Positions 50,061 to 63,173 of a DNA stretch of 64,000 nt are shown here, piece after piece (the first letter of the stretch is position 1; every line of letters begins with the position of its first letter). Made by a program: the position numbers and the translations under genes. Below the pieces are notes generated by a model. The model saw only the letters and a list, made by a program, of their open reading frames with translations. It was not told the origin of the DNA and did not search any database. The stretch comes from Diadema setosum (lineage: Eukaryota > Echinodermata > Echinoidea > Diadematoida > Diadematidae), in contig CM067075.1 in the NCBI GenBank assembly GCA_033980235.1, forward strand, positions 8,586,608-8,650,607, in the 5' to 3' direction.

Positions 50061-52270
50061 CTTTGGAAGAAGTTCCTCCCCCCTTTTTTCCACCCTGTCT
50101 TGTGTTTTCTGCAGGGAAACCTGCCATTTTCTTTGGAATGAGGAAAATAACATGAGTCCAATGTCCAGACAAATTAAAAAAAAAATGTAAAAGTGAGCAA
50201 GTGATTTGAAAGAAGCGCAGAAAACAGTTCACCTGTATGACTCCTACAAAACAGTTTCCATCATCAGAGTTCTGCATCTGGCAGACAAAGCTTCTATTTT
50301 TTTTTTTTGGGGGGGGGGTGGGAGTTTCATTTTTGTTTTTTCTGCTTTTCTCATACCTTGTGCAAGACTATCAATTTGAATGAATTAGGGCCAATCTGCA
50401 TTTACTTCTTATCTTCAATAATTGGTGACTCTATAACAGAAGTTTACTTTTGTAAGATCTTTAAAAGCTCTCAGCCATAACACCCCATTTTCCAGATATG
50501 ACAGAACAAAGTTGGGATGAACAATGTTCTCCAAATTTTCTGGATTGACAGAAAATACTCAAGCTAATCATATTAGAAATGATACATTTCCATTCACATT
50601 GATATTATCCATAGGCTATGAACATCATGGAAAATTACCACATAATCTGTTGAAAATGGTTACAAAAAACAATGACTCAGGCACTAAAAATCAAAAGAAG
50701 CCATGTCATTTCAGTATTCTGAGATAACTGTATGGTTAAAAAGGGATTATCAAGAAAATGCAATTTACAAAAATAGTCTCAGGTATTTGCCTAACTGGTA
50801 GGGGCTTCACTTCAATAAATTCATTATTTTCTAAAGATCATATTGACTCCTGAATTTTCCTTTCATTTTTCTTCTTTTTCTTTAACGTCGTCTTGTCATT
50901 CCGCAACACTGCCTGAGGTAATTAGATTTGCAGCATTGCTTAAGACTCATTGTCTCAAATTAGGTCCTGGAAAACATTAATAAATCTGCATTGTCATATC
51001 CCCGAGGGTGGCTATTATGTGACACATTCACGGAAGACATATTACCCTGCCCCCTTCCGCCCCCCCCCCCCTCCAAACAGGAGATTTCGTATCGCCCTGC
51101 CAGATTACAAAAGAATAATGCTAAGGGAAAAGAACAGGAAGGGGGGAGGGGAAACGCTATAATGGGAGCGTGAGAGAAAAATGACTCTAATTAACATTGC
51201 CAATGCGACAAAGGCCTATAGCACCATAGATTGTAACAGGATATTTTCAGCATATTATGTAACATCCTGTGGTTCTTTATTCCCTTCCTCCTATTCCCCC
51301 TCCCCCACATAAAGACCACCACCATAGCTTTTGGCTCATTTAATTAAGGTCATTAATTAATTCTTCCACCCCTCCTCAACCCAGATGACAATTGCATTAG
51401 CAAATTTGCAAAAAATGTGCCAAGTCACACATGGCTTCAATATTGCATCACTCCTTGAAAATAAGCATATGGGACTACACAGCAGGTTTTTTGCCTTACA
51501 TGAACATCAGCACACATCTTTTTTATATTTTCAACAGGGTAGCACTGGTCTTCAAAAATTGTGACATATCCTAAATTTATTCCTGTGATATAGTATCAAG
51601 GAAAATCCTTTGCCACTTTTAACTTCTTGATGCCACATTAGATATTGATATTGAAAAATTTAATTCTCAACTGGTGTTGCTCATATCTCAACATTGGAAT
51701 CTACTGCTGTATTTGGGCTCGATTCTTAAAACAGAACTATGGAATCTGAAGAAGAAAGAAGAAATCTCCAAGAAATTATGTACATATAATCACTTAATTT
51801 GAATGAAACCACTTGAGGCATAAGGCACATAAACAAATTTGTAGAGTACACTTATCAGATGCTGTACTGAATCTTTTTAAACTGCACTCAGTTCAAGCCA
51901 ACTAATGAAGCCAATTACAAGGTGAGGAACACATCAATAACACCAAATTCTCACTGCTTCCCTGTTCATTGTTACCAACCCAGAAGTGAGAAAGAGCCTA
52001 TTTCCCCACCCCCTCCCTCCCCCTCCCCAAAAGTGGTAACATTTAATTATCAAAACCAATGACACCTCTCGCTGCTGCTTTACCCTCAGTAATAAAAAAT
52101 TAAGAGTTACCTAATCCACCAATATCTTATTTTTCATTGTAACTTAATTGGCACAAATCCTCGCACCTAAACCACCTGTTGAGCATACCCTTAAAAACAT
52201 TTCAGAGGAGCTGCCAGACTGTCATGAGGAGCGTTCCGACAGCAGGGGTGAGATCTGAATTGTGATTTAA

Positions 52271-52459
52271 ATCGTGATCCAAATGTCACTTTTCAAATCA
52301 TAGTTCAACCTAGGCAAAAATTCTACTAAATAATCACAACTAAGACACAGATTTTCTTTTTTTCGAAATGACAGTTTTTCTGCTTGATAGAAGTACAAGA
52401 CAAATTAGTGACATTTGGATCGAGATCAAAACATCAATGTTTGGATCGCGATCCAAACT
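52271..52459. repeat. inverted ATCCAAATGTCACT pair plus 20-bp palindrome
   Basis: ATCGTGATCCAAATGTCACT at 52271-52290 is inverted at 52407-52426 with two mismatches. It is followed at 52439-52458 by the perfect palindrome GTTTGGATCGCGATCCAAAC. Possibly an old MITE end cluster. Confidence 0.6.
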
Positions 52460-52739
52460 ACCATGGACACCTCCCTATTAATGCTGTTACCAAATTTACA
52501 TCATGTGCCATAGGGGGAAAAGGAAAAACTTTTTTTTTTTTCACAGGAAGCATTTCATTCCCTGTATCTTCAGCGAGATGTAAACCTAGAAAACCATGCC
52601 ATACGGATGGAATAAGGCATGGGGATACAAGGCAGAGAAGAATGTTCATATTTATTGTTACAAAAAGAAAGAAAGCAGGCTTAAGGTCAAATGTCATGCA
52701 CCAACGGTGTACAGAGTGGTTCTAAAAATATTCCCTGCA

Positions 52740-53480
52740 CTTTAAATGTCACTTACACGCTTTTTAGGACTTTTAGAGTTTGGATGTCGGCAAACCCGCT
52801 GAGGGTGACCACGAGACACATTCTATCCTACATGACCAAGCATTTCTTGCAGCGTTCGCGGAGAGAAGGTGTCGACAGCGAAAACATTACCCCATGTCAT
52901 CCCGTAGCTGCCTTCCCCCGAACATAGCACATCATCGTGTGGAAGAAAAGTATATATGCTACGCCCGTTGGGGATGAACCCTCTGCTCACTTTTCACCAA
53001 CTCGGCCCAAAGTATTCCTACCCTCCCAAAACTCTTCTCCCCAGTGGTAAGGGGTGCAGACAACCTCCGATATACGAATGTGGCGGGCGAATGCTGGAAT
53101 GTGGCATGATTCGACACATTTTCTGCCATTGTTTTGTTTTGTTTTCTCTCTTTTCATGACAACACGCGGGGTCTCAATCAGACGCCAGCGTAACGCAACT
53201 CCCCTTTCCCGCCTGCCCGCCTCCCCAGACAAATTATGAAGGCGGAAGCGACGGACAATGGCAAGTGAAGGAAAAACGAGAAAGTGGCAGGAAGACTTAA
53301 TCTGCACTGTGCGGTCCATTTCATTCATTTGTTTATTTTCATATTTTCTCTTCCTTTTGTGCCCTCGGGATGCGAAACACCTGAACATTTCCGCTATTTG
53401 CGCAGGGGCGTGAATCATCGGTCCCTGGTCGCTATCAAAACAGCGGCAATGTTCAGCTCGGCCAGTGTAAAAGTGTCTCC
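52740..53480. other. CpG-richer island within the PTPRN intron
   Basis: CpG dinucleotides are frequent here (for example GCGTTCGCGG near 52853 and GACGCCAGCGTAACGC near 53180) but rare in the surrounding intron. The open frames on both strands are not recognised. It could be an internal promoter, an enhancer, or a young insertion. Confidence 0.35.
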
Positions 53481-55238
53481 ACCATCGCTCATCGTTTTAC
53501 CTGGGCAGTGAGTAATGACTATCCCAAGCGACAATTTGAATCTCTTGTCTGATAAAGACTATCCGATGTTCTGCCGCCCTCGACTCTCGACCCGAGCATT
53601 ACCTCTAACATTGATCAGCATTTTCTTAGTTATGCACAGCACTACAGCATCTTGTATGGTACTGTTAACACCGTTTCCAATTTGAAAGCGCTCGAACTGT
53701 ACCAACTTTGTTGGATATGGTCCGTAACACTATCGGTGTATTCAATAACTGCATAAAAATGAAGTTCAAAAGCAAAATACAGTTAGAAACATTGCTAATG
53801 CTTAATAGAGAAAAAAAGACAAGAAGTTTGTGAGTGACAATCTTACTGAATTTTCCTCATAGAGTAGGGCGATCTAGTTGCAGTTTCATATAATTTTGTG
53901 ATAATTTCTTTGATTTCTTCGATAAGAAGTAATGCACATATTTTATTTCACGGAAATAAAATCAATCAATCAATAGACCATGGTGTGAGAAAGAAAAAAA
54001 TTATTTTCCGAAAGGGTTTACCAGCATGATGGCATGTGTTTGTGGAGATCTCCTCATAGTCCTGTATGATTTTTCAAAACTTTTTTTTAATGCTCCCAGA
54101 GTGTTTCATCTATGTGAACACTATCAGATGGCACAGTCTGTAAAGTTAAATAATTTGAAATATTGAGCCATCAGGCCAGGAGTCAGTTTCCATCAATGAG
54201 AAGAGTTGGGACTTGTACCTCAACAGTAAAAAAAAAATGATGAATAGAAAGCTTTACTTAACAAACTGAGAAGATGCAGAAATATATCAGAATTTATCAT
54301 TTCTGAGTAGTAACCTCTGCACACACAAAAAAAGATAGCTTATTTTGGATATCCATTTTGTCAGATTGGGCAATATGACATTGAGACAATAAAATAGTCC
54401 ATGGCGGGCTAAAAAATTTGGGGGAAAAAAATGTGACTGCTTCAAAAGAGTTTGGTAACACCACTATTGTAATGCTCTGCTGCTTGTAAGAGACCATTTC
54501 ACATACAGTGTAAATCTGACAAAAATAGGACATTTGATTCCAATCAACCCTACACCTCACAACTGTCTAGCATTTTTCTTTTCCACCCTCCCTTCCAAAA
54601 AGAAAAAAAAAGTTTGTAAGAATGAAGGGTACTTGTTAAAAAAAAAAATCATCACTGCCATGAACTGGCTTCAGCTCAGAGGTACTGCCCAATAAGCAGT
54701 AGAGGTGACACAGATTTAATTCCAAGACTCATTCCTTCTTTTTTACTTGGCATTTCTGAATAATACAAATCAAGCATGTAATCTTATTCACAAAGAGTGG
54801 CAGCAAAAGAGGAAACATTTGTACGAAAGAAAAAAAAGTTGATAAATGCTCTCGCTTTGTACGACTACTACTGACAGTGCCAGCTTTTGAGATCGTTTTA
54901 TTTTCTCAAGTGGATAAAATGACAAATGGAATCAAAATCTCTCATTTGCTTCCTGCTACCCCAGTCTATCCCCCCCCCCCCTTTACCAAGCGGTGTTGAC
55001 AGACATCTAATCCCCCTTGTCCTATCAGTTGAGTGTCCGAAATTTGGCCGGGGCGAGGACAGACATCCTGGAAAGCCGATACTTGCAAGGCTCTCTAATG
55101 AGTATGGTGTCCGAATCAATACCTCATCCCAGCGGTATACTCCGGTCTCGCAAGACTGATGGCAGAACGATAACCAAGTTTTTTTTTTCTTTCTTTACAA
55201 AGAAGTGAATAGTTGAATGTGCTACACACATACAAAAA

Positions 55239-55262
55239 ACAAACAAACAAACAAACAAACAA
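55239..55262. repeat. (AAAC)n microsatellite
   Basis: About six AAAC units. Confidence 0.9.
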
Positions 55263-55731
55263 CAGTCTTGTCCAACTTTGGAACAAGATTTGTATACTGA
55301 AACAAAGCAAAAACAATCCATTACTAAATTAACCGTGTCAGTAGTCCTCAAAATTCCTTCCCATTTCATCATTTTATAGCATAAAAGTCATCCATCCCCA
55401 CGAGGGATGAGAGAGGATGATACGAATTCTGTTGCCATGGAAACTCCTCTGTTTTATCTGTGGTGGTTCGGCCATCTGCTTGTTTAGTTTATCGCTAGTC
55501 ACACAGAAATGATAACAACTTCACAAGCAATCATTTCCTTTGGTATAGATGACTAAAGCTACATACGGACAAGAAAAGGAAAAAAAAGCAAAAGAAAGTG
55601 ACCGACCCTTTTACTGCTTCCGTGAATGGTCATCTGGTCAGCACTGTGGACAGGATCATTTCTTTATCTTTGCTGTCTGTAACACAGTAGGTGAATATGG
55701 TGACATCCCATACATGCCCCACATCACTACA

Positions 55732-55824
55732 TTAACCCGTTGAGGACGGACTGATTTTGCTATAACACGCATTTTCCATAGACCCCTGCTCAAGTATACT
55801 CAGGACTCGTCCTCAACAGGATAA
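55732..55824 (+). mobile_element. TTAA-ended MITE (GTTGAGGACG family), copy 3
   Basis: Starts TTAACCCGTTGAGGACGG and ends CGTCCTCAACAGGATAA, with the core CATTTTCCATAGACCCCTGC. The right-hand TTAA has one change. Confidence 0.88.
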
Positions 55825-56118
55825 TGCCTTATGTGTCCAGGCACTACTGTAGCTTGAAGTTGCCAAGCTTTTTCGTCGGCAGTCATTATTCCATCACAAT
55901 TTGGCCTACATGGCAGCTGTAAAGTTTGCAAGTCGACTCAAGTGCAGCAATGTGCCTCAGTCCAACAGGAAGGCCATGGTATCACAACAGGGATTAGGGA
56001 GATTAGGTAATCCCCTCTGCATTGAAAATTTGATTCCAGACATCTGTGCTGATTGGCGAACAAATTATAGCATTGTGAGGGTTAACGCATTCAACGAAAG
56101 TTTGGACATCAAACTCAC

Positions 56119-56172
56119 CTGCAGTGGACGACAATGGGGCAGGCGCGGCCACGGAATGACTTGTTGACTTTT
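56119..56172 (-). CDS. PTPRN: PTPRN-family exon: lead-in and Cys of the PTP signature
   Basis: Internal exon of 54 bases. Read on the minus strand it gives KVNKSFRGRACPIVVHC, preceded by the last base of an Arg codon and followed by the first two bases (AG) of a Ser codon. IA-2 and phogrin have a closely similar stretch just before the signature loop (RKVNK..RGR.CPIIVHCS, recalled family knowledge). The acceptor is TGCAG just above 56172 and the donor is GTGAG just below 56119. Both intron phases are 2, and the downstream phase fits the exon at 44576-44714 exactly. The HC pair is the catalytic Cys position of protein tyrosine phosphatases. The preceding exon should end in DFR plus two bases; I could not find it up to 64000, so it probably lies outside the window. 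Identification is firm at family level; PTPRN versus PTPRN2 cannot be decided, and invertebrates usually have one ancestral gene. Confidence 0.93.
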
Positions 56173-56332
56173 CTGCATGGGACGATAAAACATTAGCAGT
56201 GTGTCAAGTAAATCTGTAATATTAAAGAAGCAGTAAATTCTGTAACTACAAATTCATTCCTATGAAAAGGGTAATTATGTTGCCGTGAAAGCACATGCAT
56301 ACAAACATTTAATACACACACTCACACATATT

Positions 56333-56424
56333 TTAACCATTAAGGATGAGCTAATTTTGCTATAGCACACATTTCCCAAAGACACCTGCCCGAGTACATT
56401 CAGGACTAGGCTTCAATGGATTAT
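56333..56424 (+). mobile_element. TTAA-ended MITE (GTTGAGGACG family), copy 4, diverged
   Basis: Starts TTAACCATTAAGGATGAGC and ends AGGCTTCAATGGATTAT, with the core TTTCCCAAAGACACCTGCCC. It is more mutated than copies 1-3, hence older. It lies about 160 bases from the PTPRN exon at 56119-56172. Confidence 0.75.
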
Positions 56425-58094
56425 TTAAACATACACAAGAGATGCTGAACTTATTATCACACTCGACCTAGAACCAGTGAATATAAAGCAGAATTCATCC
56501 AACATTTTATTTACAGAATCATTTTTCTCGGCTTCCACTAGGGGGTCACATGGTTGCATAATCTCACTGCCAAATCTCTGTGGTTTCTTATCTTCCAAAC
56601 CTCAGACAAATCAAACGGAAAAATCATTTCACCTTTTACAGCAGCAGTGTCCGGCCACAAACTGACCGGCCAATTTGCACCAGAGGTCAAATTGTTTGTG
56701 TGTTTGTTTTCCTTCTAATTTGCTACAAGTAATATCAGACACATAAAAAAGACACACAAAAAAAATTCCACTCAGAAATGTCTTGAGTCTGTTGACAAGG
56801 GAGTGTGACAGCCATTTTTTTCCTTACATTTATTAAGCTTCTTCACCTTTGTAGATCTACTCCTTTGCAGAGGAGATTAGTGTTGGAACACTATGTGTCA
56901 CATTTTACAGTAGTTATACACTGTACCTTCCATTTGTAATGTAATCATACATTTGTAGATTTTAGAAGGTATATTTTGGCAGTGCTTGCTAGCTGTATAA
57001 AGCGAGACAAAATGTGACAAACATTATTGCAAAGATAGAAAGATACAGTACAAGTGTGTGTATGTGTGTGAGTGTGTGTGGGACATTGTGGTATATTTTG
57101 CTCCTGAAATGTCTGCATGGAAATCCATATATTACCGCATTTATTTACATGCGACATACAACATGTATCATAATTTATGTTTAATTGCTGATTTTATTTT
57201 TGTTGCTGTTGTTGGAGTGACTGTTGGTATGAAGATGAAGGATTATTCATAAAAGTATAAAGAAAGTGTGCATGTGTACGTGAAGAAGAATAAACTTTTC
57301 TTACGCTTTGCTTGTCATGGCAATGCCTACCAATTGCAAAATGAGATGAACTAGAGGGATGGGTAGGGTACACACCCACCTGATATGCAGGGGTGGGGTG
57401 GGGTGGGGAGGGAGGGGTGGAAGTAGAAGATGTGTCGAAAGTAGGAATAAAAAAAGAAAGAAAGCAGATTTGGTTAATAGATTAAGGGAGAGGAGGGGGA
57501 TAGACAGGGAGGGGGCGGGCACTTTAATTACGGAGGATGGGAGGATACTTAATTCCTACTTCATGCCTTCCATGGGTCACGTGGCCCCAAGAGGGTATCA
57601 ATTGCTACTTCCACGGCGCCAATTACCGCTTCCACTCCGAGAAATTAATGTCCGCATGATGTGCATGGGAAGTACCTGTGCCTGGGGTGGGGGAAGTGTG
57701 TTAGGGTCACTGGTCACCCTGTGGGTGTTAATGTAATCACAGAACTTGTGGTTCTTTTACATCGCGGGTGTCTTGTCAAGAACGACTTCGGCGAGAACGA
57801 ATTAACACCTCGTTTACATCTATTTAAGAAGAAACCATGGCTTATTTTTGGATGTTCTGGCCAGAAAAATGAAGGTCCATTACCTTCACCAGGATGTTTG
57901 GGCAGGTTTAATGTGAGATTTCCACATTTACCTGTACGAATGTAAGCCTTCAAATGGATCAAGCCATATTTCATAACGAGTATTTAAAAAATCAGGACAG
58001 GAACACATACAAAACAAACCAATCCAAGTTGTCCTTCATTGAAGTACAATTTGTAAATGAGCACTGACTTTCTAGTGTGTGTGTTTGTGCGTTT

Positions 58095-58450
58095 TAGAGT
58101 AATAGCCATGATAAAAATCATAAATCAGTCCCAATAAAAACCACTTAAAGCAAGAATCAATGATTTGAATCAATTTGCAGTACCCACTGCTACAGGGGAT
58201 CACAACTGTCACCAGTTATCGGCTGAAGCTTGGTAGTCTACTGGACATAAAGCCTGTCTTGGAGATAATATGTTTGAATCCCACCTGAGTACATTGTACA
58301 TACAGTTGTATACCCATGATTTTTATCATGATTATTACCTTAAACACTGAATAATTGGAGCTAATTTACAATGTACATCAATGAAGAGCAATCTGTCATT
58401 TAGTTGCAATTAACACAACTCAATGCAAGAGTCATTAATTTGAATACACC
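58095..58450 (+). mobile_element. second, more diverged copy of the tRNA-like/fold-back composite
   Basis: The plus strand carries A-box-like TTGGTAGTCTACTGG and B-box-like GTTTGAATCCC at 58269-58279. It is enclosed by TAATAGCCATGATAAAAATC on the left and CCATGATTTTTATCATGATT on the right. The outer tail matches the 7.8-kb copy (AAACACTGA, TGTACATCAATG, AGTTGCAATTAA, ATTTGAATA), so the two belong to one family. Confidence 0.6.
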
Positions 58451-58652
58451 AATCAGAGACCAAACAATCATATTAGTTATCTTGTGACTGGGCAGTGATT
58501 AAGTTTCTCACTCTCTTGATTTCTAGCATTGGGCCTACCTGTCAGTCACAACTGAGAAAACACAGAACAATAGAATCAAATAATTTGATCATAAATGGTG
58601 CTAGAGGCTGCTGATATTCATATTTTTTTTTTTGGTCATGCATTTTATTATT

Positions 58653-58867
<215 letters not shown>

Positions 58868-59084
58868 TTATGCTCAGTAAAGCCTGCCTTGGGTTATACA
58901 TGTATGCTCCGATGCTTTGCATTGTGTTGTATTGTATTGTATTGGATTGTGCTTTGCGGTATGTGAGTGTTTTTAGTTGTTTATATGTGTTGTTTTGGGA
59001 TGGTTTTTGAACAGATTTGATTTTGTAATTTTAGAGTTAAACCAGACACCCAAAAACTCTGAGCATAGGTGAGTGGATTTTACT

Positions 59085-59494
59085 TTAAAGGGATGGTACT
59101 GTTTCGGCTGAGGTGGGGCTTCAGGTTTCCAACTTCTTTTGATGACTGTCTTTTTTAGACAATGAGAAACCTCTTATGAAAGATGAAAGAGCATATAATT
59201 TCAAGAGGAGTTCAAAGTTCATTCAATGAAAATTGGTTTTGAACTAGCTGAGATATCCAAAAACAAAGTGATCCTAATGAAAGGTGGGACCCACCTTTTA
59301 TTAGGACAACCTTGTTTTACTTTCATTGTTTTTGGATATCTCAGCCATTTCATAACCAATTTTCATCAGGTAAACTTTGAATTCCTATTAGAATTGTATG
59401 CTCTTTAAACATTTCATAGAGTGGTTTCTGAGTATATTGCAAAAAGTAAATAATTGAATCCTCACCTCAACCAATACTAATACCATCCCTTTAA
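59085..59494. mobile_element. TTAA-ended fold-back element, 410 bp
   Basis: Begins TTAAAGGGATGGTACTG and ends TAATACCATCCCTTTAA. The inner arms carry GGCTGAGGTGGGG and CCTCACCTCAACC, and TGAGATATCCAAAAACAA with its complement TTGTTTTTGGATATCTCA. The centre is the palindrome AAAGGTGGGACCCACCTTT. No coding frame. TTAA at both ends suggests the target site. Confidence 0.85.
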
Positions 59495-60610
59495 AAACTT
59501 TATAACTCCAGAAGAGATCATGAGATCTTCCTCATACCTTCACCGAGAGTTTCACAAAACCTTTCCGCATTTGCTGAATTCACATTCATATTTGGGGAAA
59601 CTTCTCCTTTAAAATGCCCTCCTACATCTCAACACATTTGAAACCACTCATACTGTGGTGTATCCCTTGAATAACACCGCCATTGGGGAGATTTGTGGCA
59701 ATACAGGCCCAATCAAGGTTGAATGACTCCAGCATATCAAATCACCTAACCATGGGATGTCTTGAAATGGAATTATCTTCCTAGTGTTGCAGGCAGATGC
59801 TAATTACATCAGACATCTCCAACAAACTGACGTTATTATTGACAGTCATGCAAGTCGTGTAGGATTTACAAACTATGAGCCGCAGCGAAATAACACTCCA
59901 GTGTTAAACACAGGAGATGTTGTGACAGTAATGTGTCAATACAGTATCAAATACATGAAGTTTTTTGATACTTGCCAAACAGTTCTCGTTGGGATAAGGA
60001 ATTTCACTCACTGCTACACGTGTACGATGAGGAATCAGACTTTATACAACTGTAAGAGGAGAATAATCCTCACTTACTGTAAAAGTGGAAATTTTTGTGT
60101 TGAAATTTTCACACATTTGGTGCAACCACAAACTAGCGGGAAAATAAAAGCACATAAATATTTTTGCTTGCAATATGTTCCAGTAGTTTGTGTCTTGATT
60201 CTGTGGAATTAAAAACATGCGAAATTCATCTTACCCAGCCATGTGTGAAAAATTACTCATGCCAAAATATCCACTATTACAGTAACTTGAAAAGCGCTCC
60301 CCCCAAAAAAAAAAACAACAAAAAAACAAAAAAAAAACCCACCAAAACAAAACATCAGTTGACAAAATAATGCTTTTTGCAAGATTTTTAAAAGTAGGCT
60401 AAACCTATTACTATCACCAGACATTCCCATCCACATAGACAATTCAGAAGAGAAGCATGCACAAAGTACATTCTGTAGCAATCCCCGTTGCAAAGGATAT
60501 TTTTTCTCATGTGAACGCAGCCCTAGATTCCACAAGATCAGGTTTGAACAGGAATAAGTAATATAAGATGTGAACAGTGCCATATTTTTTATCTATCAAT
60601 CTTCTTCCTT

Positions 60611-60641
60611 ACCCCCCCCCCCCCAAAAAAAAAAAAAAAAA
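60611..60641. repeat. C-run/A-run junction
   Basis: C13 followed directly by A17. Confidence 0.95.
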
Positions 60642-61372
60642 TGTAAGATGCAATTTTGTAAACTTAACTTGAGGACATGGATCCATCTTGCTTGAGGAAA
60701 TTCAAACCACCCCCTGAGAATCACAAAACCTTGTTTCCATTCGACCTCCTCAACATTTTGGTTTTAGTTTCACATTTAGTCTGCGGAGCTATCAAATCAC
60801 ACTGAGTTTATCAATTACCAGAATGAAGCTGATTGCAGAGTTCTAAAATAACTCATCTCTCTCCACAAGCCAAACCCCCCCCCCCCCCCATCATTCCCTC
60901 CAGACTTTCAATAACTGTAGCAGTGCTGCAAGCTTTTTCGATTGCAACACTCTCCTCATCCCCAGCATTGGACAGTTTTGACTCTAAATCCTGCTGGAGA
61001 TAAAATTCCAGAGCTTTCTGGGGGAAAGTTGAAGCAACACATGATAAACAACTTATCATAAAACAGATGAAATAAAAACGAAACAAAACAAAAAACAAAA
61101 AACAAACAAAAAACCCATAGCAACAAATAAGCCAAAAATAAGAATAAATCCTTGGCGTGTCTATTACATTGCTCTATACATTCTTACCCATTTCCCACAA
61201 GATTCTCCAAATTCCCACGGGTTTGACACACACAAACAGAGAGAAACCAGAATGCAAAAGAGTTTGCAATGTTTTTTTTCAAGATCTTTTCTTCAAGGTG
61301 AACATTTTTATTCACCAACTTCCTCATGGCATCTATGTAAAATCGGCATCTACTCTCACTTTTGCATATACC

Positions 61373-61465
61373 ATAACCCATTGAAGACTACGTAGTCCTG
61401 AATATTCTTGGGTTGGGGTATTAAAATGGGGAATGAGGGAAGTCAATCCATCTTCAACGAGTTAA
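61373..61465 (-). mobile_element. TTAA-ended MITE (GTTGAGGACG family), copy 5, minus orientation, diverged
   Basis: The minus strand starts TTAACTCGTTGAAGATGG and ends AGTCTTCAATGGGTTAT. The interior is only loosely similar to the other copies. Confidence 0.65.
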
Positions 61466-62083
61466 GGGGCAATTAGAAATGCAAGACAATGACAAAAACT
61501 GCCAAGAAAAAGTGAGGTTGGGAAATTTTTAACCACGTCTTGTGTGATATAATTTTACACAGGGCATAAAGACACCTTGTGAGATGAGAAGTCTGTCTAG
61601 GTGAATATTATGTGGAGAGTTCCCCCCCCCCCCCTTCTCAATCCTAAGAATGCTTACAATACGATCATGAACTTACACATTGCATGTCCATAACATATTG
61701 ATTTCCTTTTTCCACAGCATCTTTGCAGCTTTTGCTCCTGTTGTGTTTATAGCAAACCAAAAATTTCCTCGACAAATTCTGAAACTCAACACTTCAAAAT
61801 TTGCTTTTCACAGCTACCAACTTTTTTTTTTTCACATTTTCAAACAAATATTTGACTCTTTTCATACAGAAATCTGATGTGTACTATACTCATTATAACC
61901 CTTCACACTTGATACATACAAGGTATAATTTTACACTTTTTAAAAACTATGATACATTTACACATATATTCTACATTACAATTATTGTCAAAACTTACTG
62001 ACAGTTAATGTGAACATGGTAATCAAAATCTACTGGTAATTGATTCATTGAAACACTTAGAACATACTTATATATGCATTGAC

Positions 62084-62116
62084 ACACACACACAAACACA
62101 CACACATACACACACA
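62084..62116. repeat. (CA)n microsatellite
   Basis: Short interrupted CA run. Confidence 0.9.
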
Positions 62117-63173
62117 TGCTCAGAAATTGCAAGTGCCTACATGTATACTCCACAGTACACAAACAATTGGTGGCACACTCTAATAGACAAAGGATATACT
62201 TTTTCTGTACACATTTTACATTTTGAAGATCCGGGCATTACAGTTATTAATAGCATAAGTTGCCCACACACCCTATTAGGACGTAGCCCCTGCTTTAACC
62301 TTGTTAACAGAAGGTAAGAATGATGTTAATATTAATAGAGGGAAAGAGAAGATAAGCTACGTGTAGGTGCATTGTATTTGGCAGAATAAGGGGGTTTGTC
62401 TAAACCAAAAATCATCCAAAATGGGTTAGTTGTATGTACTCAGATTAATCATGGAAAATTTTATCATCAGTATTCACTTTGGCATGGTAACCCATCCTTT
62501 GGTCTTTGCCGTATATGCTTACCCCTGAATATCAAACATTACCACAAGATTGACTTGCATCTGTAAAACAACACATGGATGATAAAAGTACACTGTATTT
62601 GTACACATGCTAGCTGATTATGTATTGACATTGAAATGGACAAGCTACACAGATTCATAATCTTTGCTTGAATTTCATTAGATTTTCACTGAGCTGAATA
62701 ATTTAATTTTATTGCCAATTCATAGCTCAGAACAACTCAATAAAATGTCCCACCAATGCCCCCCCTCCCAAGGTATAAAAAAAATATTTTTCCAGAACTC
62801 TTACTCCATTTTGTTAATGGACACCAATCAAGATATCACTCAACGATATCAGCCAGAAATCCTGGAGTCACTCTGCCCGCTACGTGCAAAAATACGGCAG
62901 ATGACGGATGGCCGTGGCCTCGCCTCCACCGCTAGCTTTGTGAGCATGTTACCATGGCGATGAGTCACCGTGCATTCTCTTGGATATCCACCACGCTACA
63001 CGGTCTTTCGGTCCTCCCGTGTCGCGGCACGAGCGTAAAAAGCTCGCTCGACATCCCTCGATATCCAGGGCAAAGTCGTTGGGAGTCATTTATGGGGGCT
63101 GTCCATGATGATGATGATGAATTCATGTTTTCCACTGCCCCCCCACCCCCCCCCCCCCCCCATCTTCATGGTG

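Larger units (their letters stand above)
44715..56118 (-). other. PTPRN intron (phase 2), 11.4 kb, inside the Ser codon of the signature
   Basis: Separates HC from SDGVGRTG. It holds TTAA-ended fold-backs at 45.0, 45.7 and 55.7 kb, a purine-rich tract, GATA arrays with a Tigger-like insertion, a TTAGGG-like stretch at 49.9 kb, palindromes at 52.3-52.5 kb and a CpG-richer block at 52.7-53.5 kb. No coding exon is recognised in it. Confidence 0.85.

Noticed and set aside
55901..56167. Plus-strand open frame over the PTPRN exon
   Set aside because: It is antisense to the securely identified exon at 56119-56172 and has no homology of its own.
57714..57974. Missing PTPRN exon (minus frame containing SFFWPEHP)
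   Set aside because: Only WP resembles the family's FLSWPAEGTP, the flanking residues disagree, and the frame does not lead into DFR with the required phase.
60853..61098. Minus-strand frame with SCVASTFPQKALEFYLQQDLE
   Set aside because: It ends in a glycine run caused by the C-run near 60880, and no splice borders or family match are visible.
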